NCBI RefSeq assembly: GCF_000372725.1
Contig: NW_005201551.1
Location: 174,149 to 221,987 of the forward strand
DNA from: Emiliania huxleyi CCMP1516
Taxonomy: Eukaryota > Haptophyta > Isochrysidales > Noelaerhabdaceae
Direction of reading: 5' to 3'
Length of the DNA: 47,839 nucleotides
A model generated the notes under the pieces. It had not been told where the DNA came from. It was given only the letters and a program-made list of their open reading frames with translations, and ran no database searches. The translations under genes were made by a program, and so were the position numbers. How positions within the stretch are numbered: position 1 is the first letter of the stretch; each line of letters starts with the position of its first letter. Shown here piece by piece: positions 28,623 to 37,883 of the stretch.

Positions 28623-31600
28623 TCACCTCGCAGACGCGCGCGGCGACCCTCCGCCCTCGCTGCCCTCCCGCTGCGAGTCCTGCAGCAGCGCCGTCCCCTG
28701 AGGAAAGGAAGGCACGGTGAGGCAAGGTGAGGGAAGGGAAGGTGAGGCAAGGCAAGGGAAGCTTCTCCACACACACGAGGTGGTGGGGCAAGCGCGGCAT
28801 TGGAAGTGCAAGGCCCGGTGCGCGTGGGTGGGCGGTGTGAGCGGTGTGAGCGGTGTGCGAGTGAGTGATTGTCTCTGCGTCTGTGTGCTGTGTGCCTCGC
28901 CGCCCTCCTCGTCCTCCTCCGATGGAACCTCGGTGTACGAAGGGCCAAACAGCGGCAGCCGAGACCACTGGCAGAGCAGCGCCTAAAAACGAGTCAACGC
29001 GGCCTTACGGGACATGGATCAGCGGCAGCCGAGACCACTCGCAGAGCAGCGCCGCGCACGCGCAGTCGACGGCCGCGCCGCACGCGCCACGCCGCCGCAC
29101 CTAGTTAAATTTAATCCGCGATTCGCCGCGCCGAACTCTGAACTGGCCGCACGCGCCGCGCCGCCGCCGCACCCACGCCGAAGTCTCGTCGACGACGAGG
29201 CAGAGGCAGACGGCGGAGACGATCGCGAGGCAGCCGCCTGATATGGGGAGATGTGGGGAGATGCGGGGAGATGCGGGGAGGTATGGGGAGGTATGGGGAG
29301 AGATGAGCTGGCCGCTCTCTGGGGATTCGGCATCTGGAGACGTGGGGAGATATGGGGAGGTATGGGGAGGTATGGGGAGATGTGGGGAGGTATGGGGAGA
29401 TATGGGGAGGTATGGGGAGGTATGGGGAGATGTGGGGAGGTATGGGGAGATATGGGGAGGTATGGGGAGATATGGGGAGATGTGGGGAGACGTGGGGAGA
29501 TATGGGGAGGTATGGGGAGGGATGCAGATTCGTCATCTACACAAGCGCCGGTGGAGACCATCAACGTCTCCATCCCCGCCTCCTCGAGCAGCCACCCGCC
29601 AACCACAGGCCCAAAGACCTACACGTATGAGTCGCTCCTCGCTGGAACCAGCTATGAATCAGCGGCCAGCCGCCCGCCGCCGGCCCGAAGACCTGCCCGA
29701 ACCGGTCGATGGAGCCGGCCAGGCCCTGCATCACCCCTTGCTCCACCGGCACGTGCCTGCGGGAGGTTGCGGGAGATTGCGGGAGATTGCGGGAGGTTGC
29801 GGGAGGTTGCGGGAGGTTGCGGGAGGTTGCGGGAGATTGCGGGAGGTTGCGGGAGGTTGCGGGAGGTTGCGGGAGGTTGCGGGAGGTTGCGGGAGATTGC
29901 GGGAGATGTGGCCGGGGGGTTTTGTATTTGCCTCCGCCCACTAGCTCCCGGCTGTCTCTCGGCGGCATCTCGGCGGCATCTGGAGCATCTCGGCTGCATC
30001 TCAGCTGCATCTCGGCTGCCTCCCGGCTGCCTCTCGGCTGCCTCCCAGCTGCTTCCCGGCTGTGTCTCTCGGCTGCCTCTCGGCTGCATCTCGGCTGCAT
30101 CTCGTCTGCCTCTCGGCTGCCTCTCGTCTGCATCTCGGCTGCATCTCGGCTGCATCTCGGCTGCATCTCGGCTGCATCTCGGCTGCATCTCGTCTGCATC
30201 TCGGCTGCATCTCACGAGAAGAGCGTCGAGATGCACGGCACGGCCAGCCCGTACCCCAGCGAGATGAGTCCGAGGCAGGGGACGAGGGAGGCGACCTAAT
30301 TAATTAACTAGGCGCCCCCTCTTAATTCATTAGATGAGTCCGAGGCAGGGGACGAGGGAGGCGACCTAATTAATTAATTCGGCGCCCCCTCTTAATTCAT
30401 TAGATGAGTCCGAGGCAGGGGACGAGGGAGGCGACCTAATTAATTAATTAGGCGCCCCCTCTTAATTCATTAGATGAGTCCGAGGCAGGGGACGAGGGAG
30501 GCGACCTAATTAATTAACTAGGCGCCCCCTCTTAATTCATTAGATGAGTCCGAGGCAGGGGACGAGGGATGCGACCTAATTAATTAATTAGGCGCCCCCT
30601 CTTAATTCATTAGATGAGTCCGAGGCAGGGGACGAGGGATGCGACCTAATGAATTAATTAGGCGCCCCCTCTTAATTCATTAGATGAGTCCGAGGCAGGG
30701 GACGAGGGAGGCGACCTAATCAATTAATTCGGCGCCCCCTCTTAATTCATTAGTTTGGCTGAGGCAGGGGACGAGGGATGCGACCGAGGCGACGGCCGCA
30801 AGGCCCGCGTAGCCGAGCGATGTGCATGCCATGGCCAGCACGAGCGTGCGCTGCTCGCCCAGGGACCCGTTGATGACGCGCACGAGCACGCCCTGCACGA
30901 ACATGCCTCCCACGCCCATCGCAGAGACGGCGAACCCAACCTGAGAGAGGGGTGTGTGGGGGGAGAGACGGGAGATATGGAGAGACGTGGCTCCCACGCC
31001 CCATCGCAGAGACGGCGAACCCAACCTGAGAGAGGGGTGTGTGGGGGGAGAGAGACGGGAGAGATGGAGAGACATGGCTCCCACGCCCCATCGCAGAGAC
31101 CGGCGAACCCAACCTGAGCGACGCGGGCGCCCCAACTGATTCATCCTTCACCCCCCCCACCCCACCCACCCACACCCACACCTCGCAAAGACCATCTAGG
31201 CCTCGAGATAGGGGGAGATAGGGGGAGATAGGGGGAGATAGGGGGGAGATAGGGGGAGATAGGGGGAGATAGGGGGAGATAGGGGGGAGATGGGGGGAGA
31301 TGGGGGGAGAGAGGGGGAGAGAGGGGGAGATAGGGGGAGAGAGGGGCACCTCCTTTGGCCCAAAGTCGAGCGCCTCCTCGCACAGGTACGGGAAGTTGGA
31401 CCTAAAAAGAAGTCTACGATGCCGACACAATTCTTTTCTAGGTAAAGCACAGGTACGGGAAGTTGGACTTGTACGCCGCGAAGGCGAAGCGGAAGAAGAA
31501 GTTGAGCGCGAGCAGCGGCACCACGTTGAACTTTGCGAGGTAGCTTAGCCTGCGCGCTGAACACGCCGACATGAGGGCGGGAAGACTTCTCGTCTACCTT

Positions 31601-32420
31601 GCCCAGAGCGCGCACACTAGCGCCCGCGCGCTGAGTACGCCGACATGAGGGCGGGAAAACGGTACTTGTGCAGCGTCTTCAGAGCACCGCGTGAATACGG
31701 GGGGGGGGGGGGGGGGCGACTACAGTTGAATACGGCTGAATACGGCCGAGTACGGCGGAGTGCGTGTCCTCTCGAGCGCTGGTTGGAGCACAAGAACACG
31801 TCTTCCGCTTCTAGGTGGTACGCGCAGCAGCCACAGGCTGCGCGCGCCGCGGCCACACGGCCCGCAGTTCTCGAGCACCGACGAGCCTTCGTCAAGCAGA
31901 CACCCGGGGTCGGGGCGGGAGATGCCATCTCGCGCTGTGTGCTCAGATCTCCCCACACCTCCCCCCATCTCCCCCCATCTCCCCAGATCTCCCCCGATCT
32001 GGCGCAGCGTGCTCGCAGCACCGTGTGGAGACGAGGGGTGGGAGGACGGTGAGTACACTCTTGAGTACGGCCGAGTAGCGGCGGAGTGCGCGTGCCCTCT
32101 GGAGCGCTGGTTGGGAGACATGAATGCGTGCTCCGCCGCGAGATATGGGGAGATACGGGGAGACCTGGGGAGATATGTTTCGCTTCTAGGCCGACGATCC
32201 TCCGCCGGACGCGAGATATGGGGAGATATGGGGAGATATGGCGAGATCTGGCGAGATATGGGGAGATCTGGGGAGATATGGGGAGATCTAGGGCCGACGA
32301 TCCTCCGCCGGACGCGACCTCGACGCGAACGTACTTGACGCCGTGGTCGTACTTGTGGCCGCCGGGTCGATGCGCAACGCCAGTGCCTCCTCCTCCTCCA
32401 CCACCACCACCACCGCCGCC

Positions 32421-32467
<47 letters not shown>

Positions 32468-33914
32468 TGCCTCCGCCACCTTTGCCGCCTCCGCCGCCGC
32501 CGCTTCCGCCCTCGCCCGTCGACCGCTCCATCTGCACTGGGGGCGTGGGGCTGGCTGCCGAGGGCTGCCTGGAGAGGTTTGCGGAAGACGACTGCCGCGA
32601 GAGGCGAGAGTCGATCAGCCTGTTCACAGCGGGAGGTGTGAAGAGCCGCCGTTCACACCTCACCACCGAGTCGGAGCTGCCGAGGCACTTCTCGTCCGGC
32701 TGCCAGAGCGCGCACACTAGAGCCCCGGAGATGAAGATTGCGCAAGCGACCAGCGCGCACACGCGCTTGCCGCCGAGCGCCGTCGCGCCTAGCGGCCGGG
32801 GGAGGGGTAGCTGACCTTTGGCCGTCGCGAGGCACCAGCGGCCTGCTCTTTTCACGCGCATCTACGCTCTTGGCGCTGCGCTACGCGTGTTGCGTGCGCA
32901 GCGGTGCGGCAGTCAGTCTTGGCTGCAGCGCAGCGGACCTCGGCTGCATCCCGCGCCTTGCAGCAGCGCCGGCGCAAACTCCGAGACATCTCCCCATATC
33001 TCCCCATCTCTCCCCATATCCCGCGCCTTGCAGCAGCGCCGGCGCAAACTCCGAGACGGCGCCGCCAATGAGAGGGCCGAGGATGAGAGCGCCTGCGGGC
33101 GTGGCGTCAGGGTTAGGGCTGGGGTTAGGGTTAGGGTCAGGGTTAGGGTTAGGGTTAGGGTTAGGGTCAGGATTAGGGGTAGGCTTAGGGTTGGGCTTAG
33201 GGTCAGGGTCAGGGTCAGGGCCAGGGTAGGGTCTGGGAAGGGTTAGGGATAGGGTAGGGTCTGGGATAGGGTTAGGGTTAGGGTAGGGTCAGGGTCAGGG
33301 TCAGGGTAGGGTCTGGGATAGGGTTAGGGATAGAGCGCCGTTGAGGGTGACACCCATCAGCCCAAAGGTGCCTAAGGCGGACGCGCACGGGCATGCGTCA
33401 GCCTCAGCGCGTCGGTGAGGCGACCATCATGCGGCAGCTTGCTGCCCGTCCGCTTGTCCTTACTGGTAGTGTCAGCAAAGTACGCGCGGAACAGGGCGAT
33501 CTGGAAGCCGGATCCGGTGATGACGCGCGCGGCGAGCATCATCGGGTAGGAGGAGGAGAGGCCGAGCAGCAGGCAGCCCGCTGCAGACACCAGCAGCGAC
33601 ACGAAGATGACGTTCCGCCGGCCGAGCGAGTCGGAGAGCGCGCCGAGCAGCGGCGAGAGGATCGTCTGGCTCATCCAGGTGGCGGACTGGAGGACGCCGT
33701 AGGCGGAGCGGGAGTAGCCCATCTCGCGCACTAGGAAGGGAAGCACCGGCACCAGCACCGTCTGGCCCAGCTGCGCCAGCAGGATGATCATGTACGGCCC
33801 GCACATGAACGTCGCCGGCCCGCAGGCGCCGGGGTGCCAGCCCTTGGCGATGCCCATCGGCAGGTGGATGGTGACGGGCACCCATATCTCCTCGGCGCCG
33901 CCGCCGGCCGCCAT
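28623..33914 (-). CDS. Major facilitator superfamily transporter, 12 helices, at least 14 introns
   Basis: ATG at 33914, stop TGA at 28625-28623. Exons I could fix: 33914-33446, 33371-33339, 33092-33027, 32788-32664, 32591-~32300, 31549-31469, 31401-31350, 30940-30785, 30295-30216, 29756-29693, 29618-29549, 29237-29173, 29100-29053, 28982-~28915, ~28701-28623. They join in phase. Helices 1-2 carry AQLGQTVLVPVLPFLVREMG; the MFS loop is LGALSDSLGRRN; KDKRTGTFGLMG spans a splice; helix 6 ends ALVCALW. A long glycine-rich loop follows, then helix 7 (FNVVPLLALNFFFRFAF). Helices 8-12 include GVLVRVINGSLGEQRTL, QGVMQGLAGSIDRFGQVFGP and GCLAIVSAVCLCLVV. The acidic C-terminus is cytoplasmic. It resembles drug:H+/organic solute antiporters; the substrate cannot be read. 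The loop exons between 32300 and 31560 are unresolved. Confidence 0.82.
28951..29172. repeat. Two successive ~70-base introns flanked by exon duplications
   Basis: CAGCGGCAGCCGAGACCACT and GCAGAGCAGCGCC occur at 28951-28983 and 29022-29054, flanking the GC-AG intron 29052-28983 (70 bases). GTGCGGCGGCG...GCGCGTGCGG flanks the GT-AG intron 29172-29101 (72 bases), which ends AAATTTAACTAG. Confidence 0.85.
29238..29548. repeat. Minisatellite intron (GGTATGGGGAGATATGGGGA)
   Basis: About 25 units of 10 bases (GATATGGGGA, GGTATGGGGA, GATGTGGGGA) fill the inferred intron 29548-29238 of the MFS gene. The same unit family is found in introns of the DUF3593-DUF2499 gene. Confidence 0.88.
29757..30215. 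repeat. Intron with two unrelated minisatellites
   Basis: 29760-29910 consists of GGGAGGTTGC / GGGAGATTGC units and 29950-30210 of CTCGGCTGCAT units. On the minus strand the intron starts GTGAGATGCAGC at 30215 and ends CTCCCGCAG at 29757. The flanking exons join in phase (CTCTTCTC + GCACGTGCC). Confidence 0.85.
30263..30784. repeat. Seven-fold 70-base intron stack in the MFS gene
   Basis: GATGAGTCCGAGGCAGGGGA recurs at 30263, 30333, 30403, 30473, 30543, 30613 and 30683, with a diverged copy at about 30753. Each 70-base unit on the minus strand begins GTCGCNTCCCTCGTCCCC (a copy of exon sequence) and ends in a TTAATT-rich part finishing with TTAG. The inferred intron is 30784-30296. Confidence 0.93.
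30905..31125. repeat. Threefold copy of an exon start
   Basis: On the minus strand GGTTGGGTTCGCCG...TCTGCGATGGGGCGTGGGAG occurs at about 31115, 31026 and 30940. Only the last copy continues into the MFS coding frame. The upstream copies sit inside the intron 31349-30941, separated by CTCTCCATATCTCCCGTC-type filler. Confidence 0.85.
31200..31346. repeat. Minisatellite GATAGGGGGA
   Basis: About 14 units of 10-11 bases inside the same MFS intron (31349-30941). The shadow frames translate as SPYLPLSPP-type repeats. Confidence 0.9.
31560..32330. other. Unresolved loop/intron region of the MFS gene with nested duplications
   Basis: Two 75-base blocks resembling each other (CAGCGCTC...GGACACGCACTCCGCC) lie at about 31740-31790 and 32055-32110. 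CTAGTGTGCGCGCTCTGG occurs at about 31620 and 32725. GCGTCCGGCGGAGGATCG occurs at about 32190-32210 and 32300-32320. GATATGGGGA-type minisatellites separate them. I could not assign exons here. Confidence 0.6.
32385..32515. repeat. (CCG/CCA)n run encoding polyglycine in the MFS loop
   Basis: On the minus strand this codes for about 40 glycines with a few serines and one lysine, continuous with VQMERSTGEGGSGGG and followed by VAHRPGGHKYDHGVKYVRVE. Trinucleotide expansion in a cytoplasmic loop. Confidence 0.75.
33093..33338. repeat. Interstitial telomere-like repeat forming an intron
   Basis: TTAGGG, TCAGGG and related hexamers (TTAGGGTTAGGGTCAGGG) cover 33110-33335. On the minus strand the tract starts GCGCTCTATCCC after CAACG and ends GCCCGCAG before GCGCTCTCATCC. 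It is therefore a GC-AG intron (33338-33093) with GGCGCTCT duplicated at both ends. Confidence 0.88.
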
Positions 33915-34015
33915 CGCCGCAGGTGGTTCAGCCGACTCGGAGAAACAGCCTCTCGCGGCGTCTCCTTGGTCTGCCCTCGGCGTGCACGCGTCGAAGGAAG
34001 AAAAACCGGAAAGCC

Positions 34016-34350
34016 CACAACCGGAGTTGCGCCGAGAGGCGAAAGAAGCCGCGAGAACAAGGGACCGGCAGGCGGCGGCGTCGCAGGACGAGGCAGAAGA
34101 GAACGACGCGACAGAGGAGGAAGTGACAAGGGAGAGAACGACGAGAGTGGGACGGCCGCGAGGTGGCATGAAGGTTGCAGCGAGAAGCGGCGAGAGACTG
34201 CGAAAAGAGATACGAAGAGGCAGACTCCCCAGGGTGGGCGACGGCTAGCGCATCACACTCTCCTCTCCTTAAAATCCCTGTGTGGTGGCGGCGTGCCGTT
34301 CTCCCATCCCTCCCTTGGGTTGTGTGTTTTCTTTCTTTCTTTTCCCACAA
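34016..34350 (+). mobile_element. Retroelement family A, 5'-truncated copy upstream of the MFS gene
   Basis: Encodes the last ~75 residues of the family ORF (ELRREAKEAARTRDRQAAAS through RLPRVGDG, stop TAG at 34246-34248), then the shared 3' untranslated region and a TTTCTTTCTTTC tail. The 5' truncation point is about 110 bases upstream of the MFS start codon and in opposite orientation. Confidence 0.8.
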
Positions 34351-34401
34351 CCGGGCCCTTCCTTTTTTTGAGCAGGTGTGCCGCCGCGCGAGCGACGCTC
34401 C

Positions 34402-34486
34402 GAGATCGCCCGAGATAGCGCGGCGCGGCCCCGAGATCGCCCGAGATAGCGCGAGATCGCCCGAGATCGCGCGGCGCGGCCCGAGG
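34402..34486. repeat. Minisatellite CGAGATCGCC / CGAGATAGCG with flanking duplication
   Basis: GCGCGGCGCGGCCC-GAG occurs at both ends (about 34420 and 34468). The pattern matches the minisatellite introns elsewhere and may be an intron near the 5' end of the vWD/kelch gene. Confidence 0.6.
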
Positions 34487-34565
34487 AAAGGTGGATGGGC
34501 TGGGAGCGAGGGGGCGGAAGTGTGCAGTGCGGTAGATGGTCAGTCGAGGCGCGTGAGCCGGACTT

Positions 34566-35871
34566 GTGGGCCGGACGGCTTTCATTTCTCTCTGCGTTGT
34601 TGAGCCAGGACTCAACATACTCGTTCTGTCGCCGTCCCAAATTGTCACTCCCCTTTCTCCCTGGACCGACGAGCTCAACGAGTTCACGACGGGCCCAAAC
34701 ATGATCACCGGCACGTGCGGCGACCGCGGCCAGTTCTTTCTCGGCACCGGAGAGCACAAGAAATGCGAGGAGTTCGAGGTTGCGGTCCGCTTCTCGAGCG
34801 CAAAGATCAGGGTCCCAGGCTGGACGATCAAGGTGGCCGCCGCGCCAGTCTGGGGTCGCATCAGTGGCCCGCGTCACCGGCTCGACGTGTCGCTGCACGC
34901 GCACGGGGACGAGGCGGCGCTGCCCCAGACCCACGGCTTGATCGGACAGTCGTTCGGCTGGCGGGCGGCGCGCGACGGCAAACGCGACCTCTACCCGACG
35001 GAAGGGCGCTTCCGCACGTCGGCGATGGCGGAGGGTGCCATCGAGGGCAACGCGGCGATGTACGAGCTGCCCGGTCCGCTGGCGACCGAGTTTCCCTTCT
35101 CGCGCTTTCGCGAGGCAAGGCAAGTGGCGATGCTGTCCTTCCCGCCCAGCGACGCAACGCTGGACGCCTCGTCAACGGACCTGGTCGCCGGGGCGGCGAA
35201 CGCACCTCGCGCCGAGCGCAGGCTCGCCGAGGAGGGGGATTTGTGCGCGCCGCCGTCGGCTCCCCCCCAACCGACTTCGTTCCAATCGGAGTGCAACTGT
35301 GACTTTTACAGTGCCGAGCAGTGCAGCTCCCTCCTCTCGGGGCACGGGCACGGGAGGATGGAGTGCATCGCTCTCTGCTGCACGCCTCCGCCTGCCCCGC
35401 CGACGCCACTGCCGCCGCCGCCCGCGCCTTCGCCACCCTCGCCGCCGCCGCCGTCCGCCTCGCCCTCGCCGCCGCCGCCGTCCGCCTCGCCCTCGCCGCC
35501 GCCGCCGTCCGCCTCGCCCTCGCCGCCGCCGCCGTCCGCCTCGCCCTCGCCGCCGCCGCCGTCCGCCTCGCCCTCGCCGCCGCCGCCGTCCGTCTCGCTG
35601 CCGCCGCCGTCGCCCTCGCCGCCGCCGCCGTCGGCCTGCGCAGAAATGACGTGCACCAGACCTCCATTCCAGAACGTACAGAATTGCGCAGGTCTGATCG
35701 ACTTTTTAAGTACAAGCCCCACTTGTGGCTACAATCAGGTCGATCCCTGGGAGATGCATCGTGCAATGTGCATATGCCTAGGGCAGTTTGAACCGAATTC
35801 TTGCACTCCCGCTAAGCCCCAGGGCTGCCAGGAGTGCCTCGGCTGCGTTTATCCACCCCCGCCGCGCCGCA

Positions 35872-35902
<31 letters not shown>

Positions 35903-37110
35903 GGTGACGGCGGCGGCGGCGCCGCCGCCCCCTCCGCCGCCGCCGCCGCCGCCGTCACCGCCGCCGCCGCCGCCGCCGCAACCGCCGCCGCCGCCGCCAG
36001 GCCTTTACGCAATTGGCGGCTGGCTGCAAATTTCTGTGCCCAGAAATTTAGCCACGAAAATGACATACTTCTCGAGGAATGGCGGCGTTGATTGGAAACG
36101 GCTGCCCGAGATGGCAACAGCTCGGATGATGTTCGCGATGGCGGTGGACAATGACAATAAGAAGATTTACGTCGCCGGCGGCACCGATGGCGGAGGCGGC
36201 GCGCTGCCTGGCGCCGAGGCGCCACCCGCAGCCTCATGCCCCTCTCGCCCGCCCCCCCTCTTCTCAAGCTATCGGCACCCCCGTGCCGGTAGGGTGTGAC
36301 ACGACCCTCCACTCATTCCACTCTGCTGACTCAGGCCACACCCTCGGCAGGTACTCGACACTGCCACCAACACTTGGTCAAGGCTTCCGAACTTGCCTCA
36401 GGACTCGCAAACCACACACGGGTACATCTGGGCCTACGCTGGTGCGTTCGAAAGCAACACCTTCTGGGAACACTCAGAAACAAAATCAACGAAACTTCAA
36501 AGCGCTTTCGTACCGCCCAGGCGATACCGAGTGGAGCACCGAGAGTGGCATCGAAAACTACGTGAGAAGCGAAGTGGGGCAGGGGCCGCATTACAGCTGC
36601 GGCAACGCTGTGGGGCACAACGGGAAGATCTATTTGCTTGGCTGGGACAGCAGTACGCCGGAGATTATTATCTACGATGTTGACAGCAAGCAAATGTCGC
36701 TCGGACCTAAGGATCCGGAGGGCCCACGCAAATCTTTTGCAATGGGCATTTTCGACGGTGCCATCTTCATCGCGGGTGGGTCAACGTACGTCGGGGGGAA
36801 CCCTTCTAACCAGTTCATTTCGTCTGTCTATCGCCTGGAGGTTGGAGGCGACGAGTGGCAGCGGATGGCTCCCATGCCAGGCACCACCGCCCATGGGGGC
36901 TACTATGGGGCTGCGGAGGCGAGTGCTGAGGTAGAGGGCAAATGGTGGGTTCGATTTAGAGACGACCAGCAGAATGTTCTTGGGAAGGTCTGGGTTTACG
37001 ATGGCAGATGGAAAATTGGTGGCAACTACCCTGGAAAAGTAGGAGATCACTATAGCGACGACTATGGCACCAATGGCGAATGGAACTGCGTACAGTTTGC
37101 GACGGTGTGA
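34566..37110 (+). CDS. Secreted/surface protein: vWD-like region, proline-rich linkers, cysteine module, kelch propeller
   Basis: N-terminal part contains CGDRGQFFLG, VSLHAHGDEAALPQTHGLIG, then a TSAMAEGAIEGNAAMYEL segment. The HGLIGQS motif resembles von Willebrand D-like modules of extracellular proteins. Then PPSASPSP repeats (35395-35635), a cysteine module (CAEMTCTRPP, CICLGQFEPNSC, CQECLGC), a second polyproline linker (35850-36000) and kelch-type strands (GLYAIGGWLQ, KKIYVAGGTDGG, KIYLLGWDS, AIFIAGGSTYVGG). Inferred introns about 36199-36348 and 36442-36503; stop at 37108-37110. The true start lies upstream or at the ATG at 34701; the frame opens at a GTG. It is probably an adhesion or cell-covering protein (inference). 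Confidence 0.72.
35395..35640 (+). repeat. 30-base tandem repeat coding for PPPPSASPSP
   Basis: CCGCCGCCGTCCGCCTCGCC is repeated about six times with near-perfect identity, ending in diverged GTCTCGCTGCC units. Confidence 0.9.
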
Positions 37111-37883
37111 GTGCCTGAAACGAACGAATTTGAAAAACGTGTGTGACGTGGTGCGGAGCGCGGCAGCGCGCCCACATGCGCACCCGTTGCCGTGTGCCCG
37201 TCGGTCCCGATGCGCATCTTTCTTGACGTGTGAGTGTTCGTTGCTTGTTGTGAGCGTGCAGACCCCCTACCCACATACATGGTGCCGTGCTCTAAGCCGG
37301 TTGTGCGCGCAGGGCAGTGTTGAACTGCTGCGTATACCAGCCCCACAAAAGGTCCGAACCCAGTCGCGTAAGCTCACTACAGGACAGTCAGTTCAGAGAC
37401 GGCCTCCCGCCGTGGGTCTTTAAAAACTCCGGCCCTCAGAACCCTAGGGGTACCCTCTAAGTCCACATACTGGGGAGTGATCCCACGCCCCGCAGAGCGG
37501 CGTCGCGGCGTGTGTGGGGGGCGCGCTCATCTGAAGGGGGGGGGGGGGGGATTGTGGCGTACGGCTAAAAAAATGCTATGGCCTATGGCTCAGATTTGGT
37601 TTCAGGACCACAAAAATCAAAACGGAGAACGGGTCTGGCCACGCAGCCTTCGCTGTGGGGTCATCGTAAAGGTAGCTCATGAGGTAGGTTACGACGATGC
37701 GGACGAGAGACGTGCGGCCCGCAACACACACGAGCGCGCAAGCCTGCGCTGGCTCCAGAGAAGGGAAGCTCCATATCTGGTGCTCCGGCCGGGCACTAGG
37801 GCCACGCCGCCTAGTCAACATGCGAGAGGGCGCGCCCGCTCTCCCGGCGCGGGGGTCACGTTTCTGCCGCCTGCGCGGGCTCG
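37111..37883. other. No gene seen
   Basis: Only short frames. A G run lies at 37538-37551. AACCCTAGGGGTACCCTC at about 37441-37458 resembles the GGTACCCTAG motifs near 12840 and 27650. Confidence 0.45.

Noticed and set aside
29019..29606. Long frames coding for SPYLPISPHIS-type protein (also 30750-31430, 25306-26094, 29243-30267)
   Set aside because: They are translations of the GATATGGGGA-family minisatellites, which lie in inferred introns; all frames stay open because the unit lacks stop codons.
33104..33335. TTAGGG repeats as a chromosome end
   Set aside because: The tract is short, degenerate and internal to one gene, with matching coding exons on both sides.
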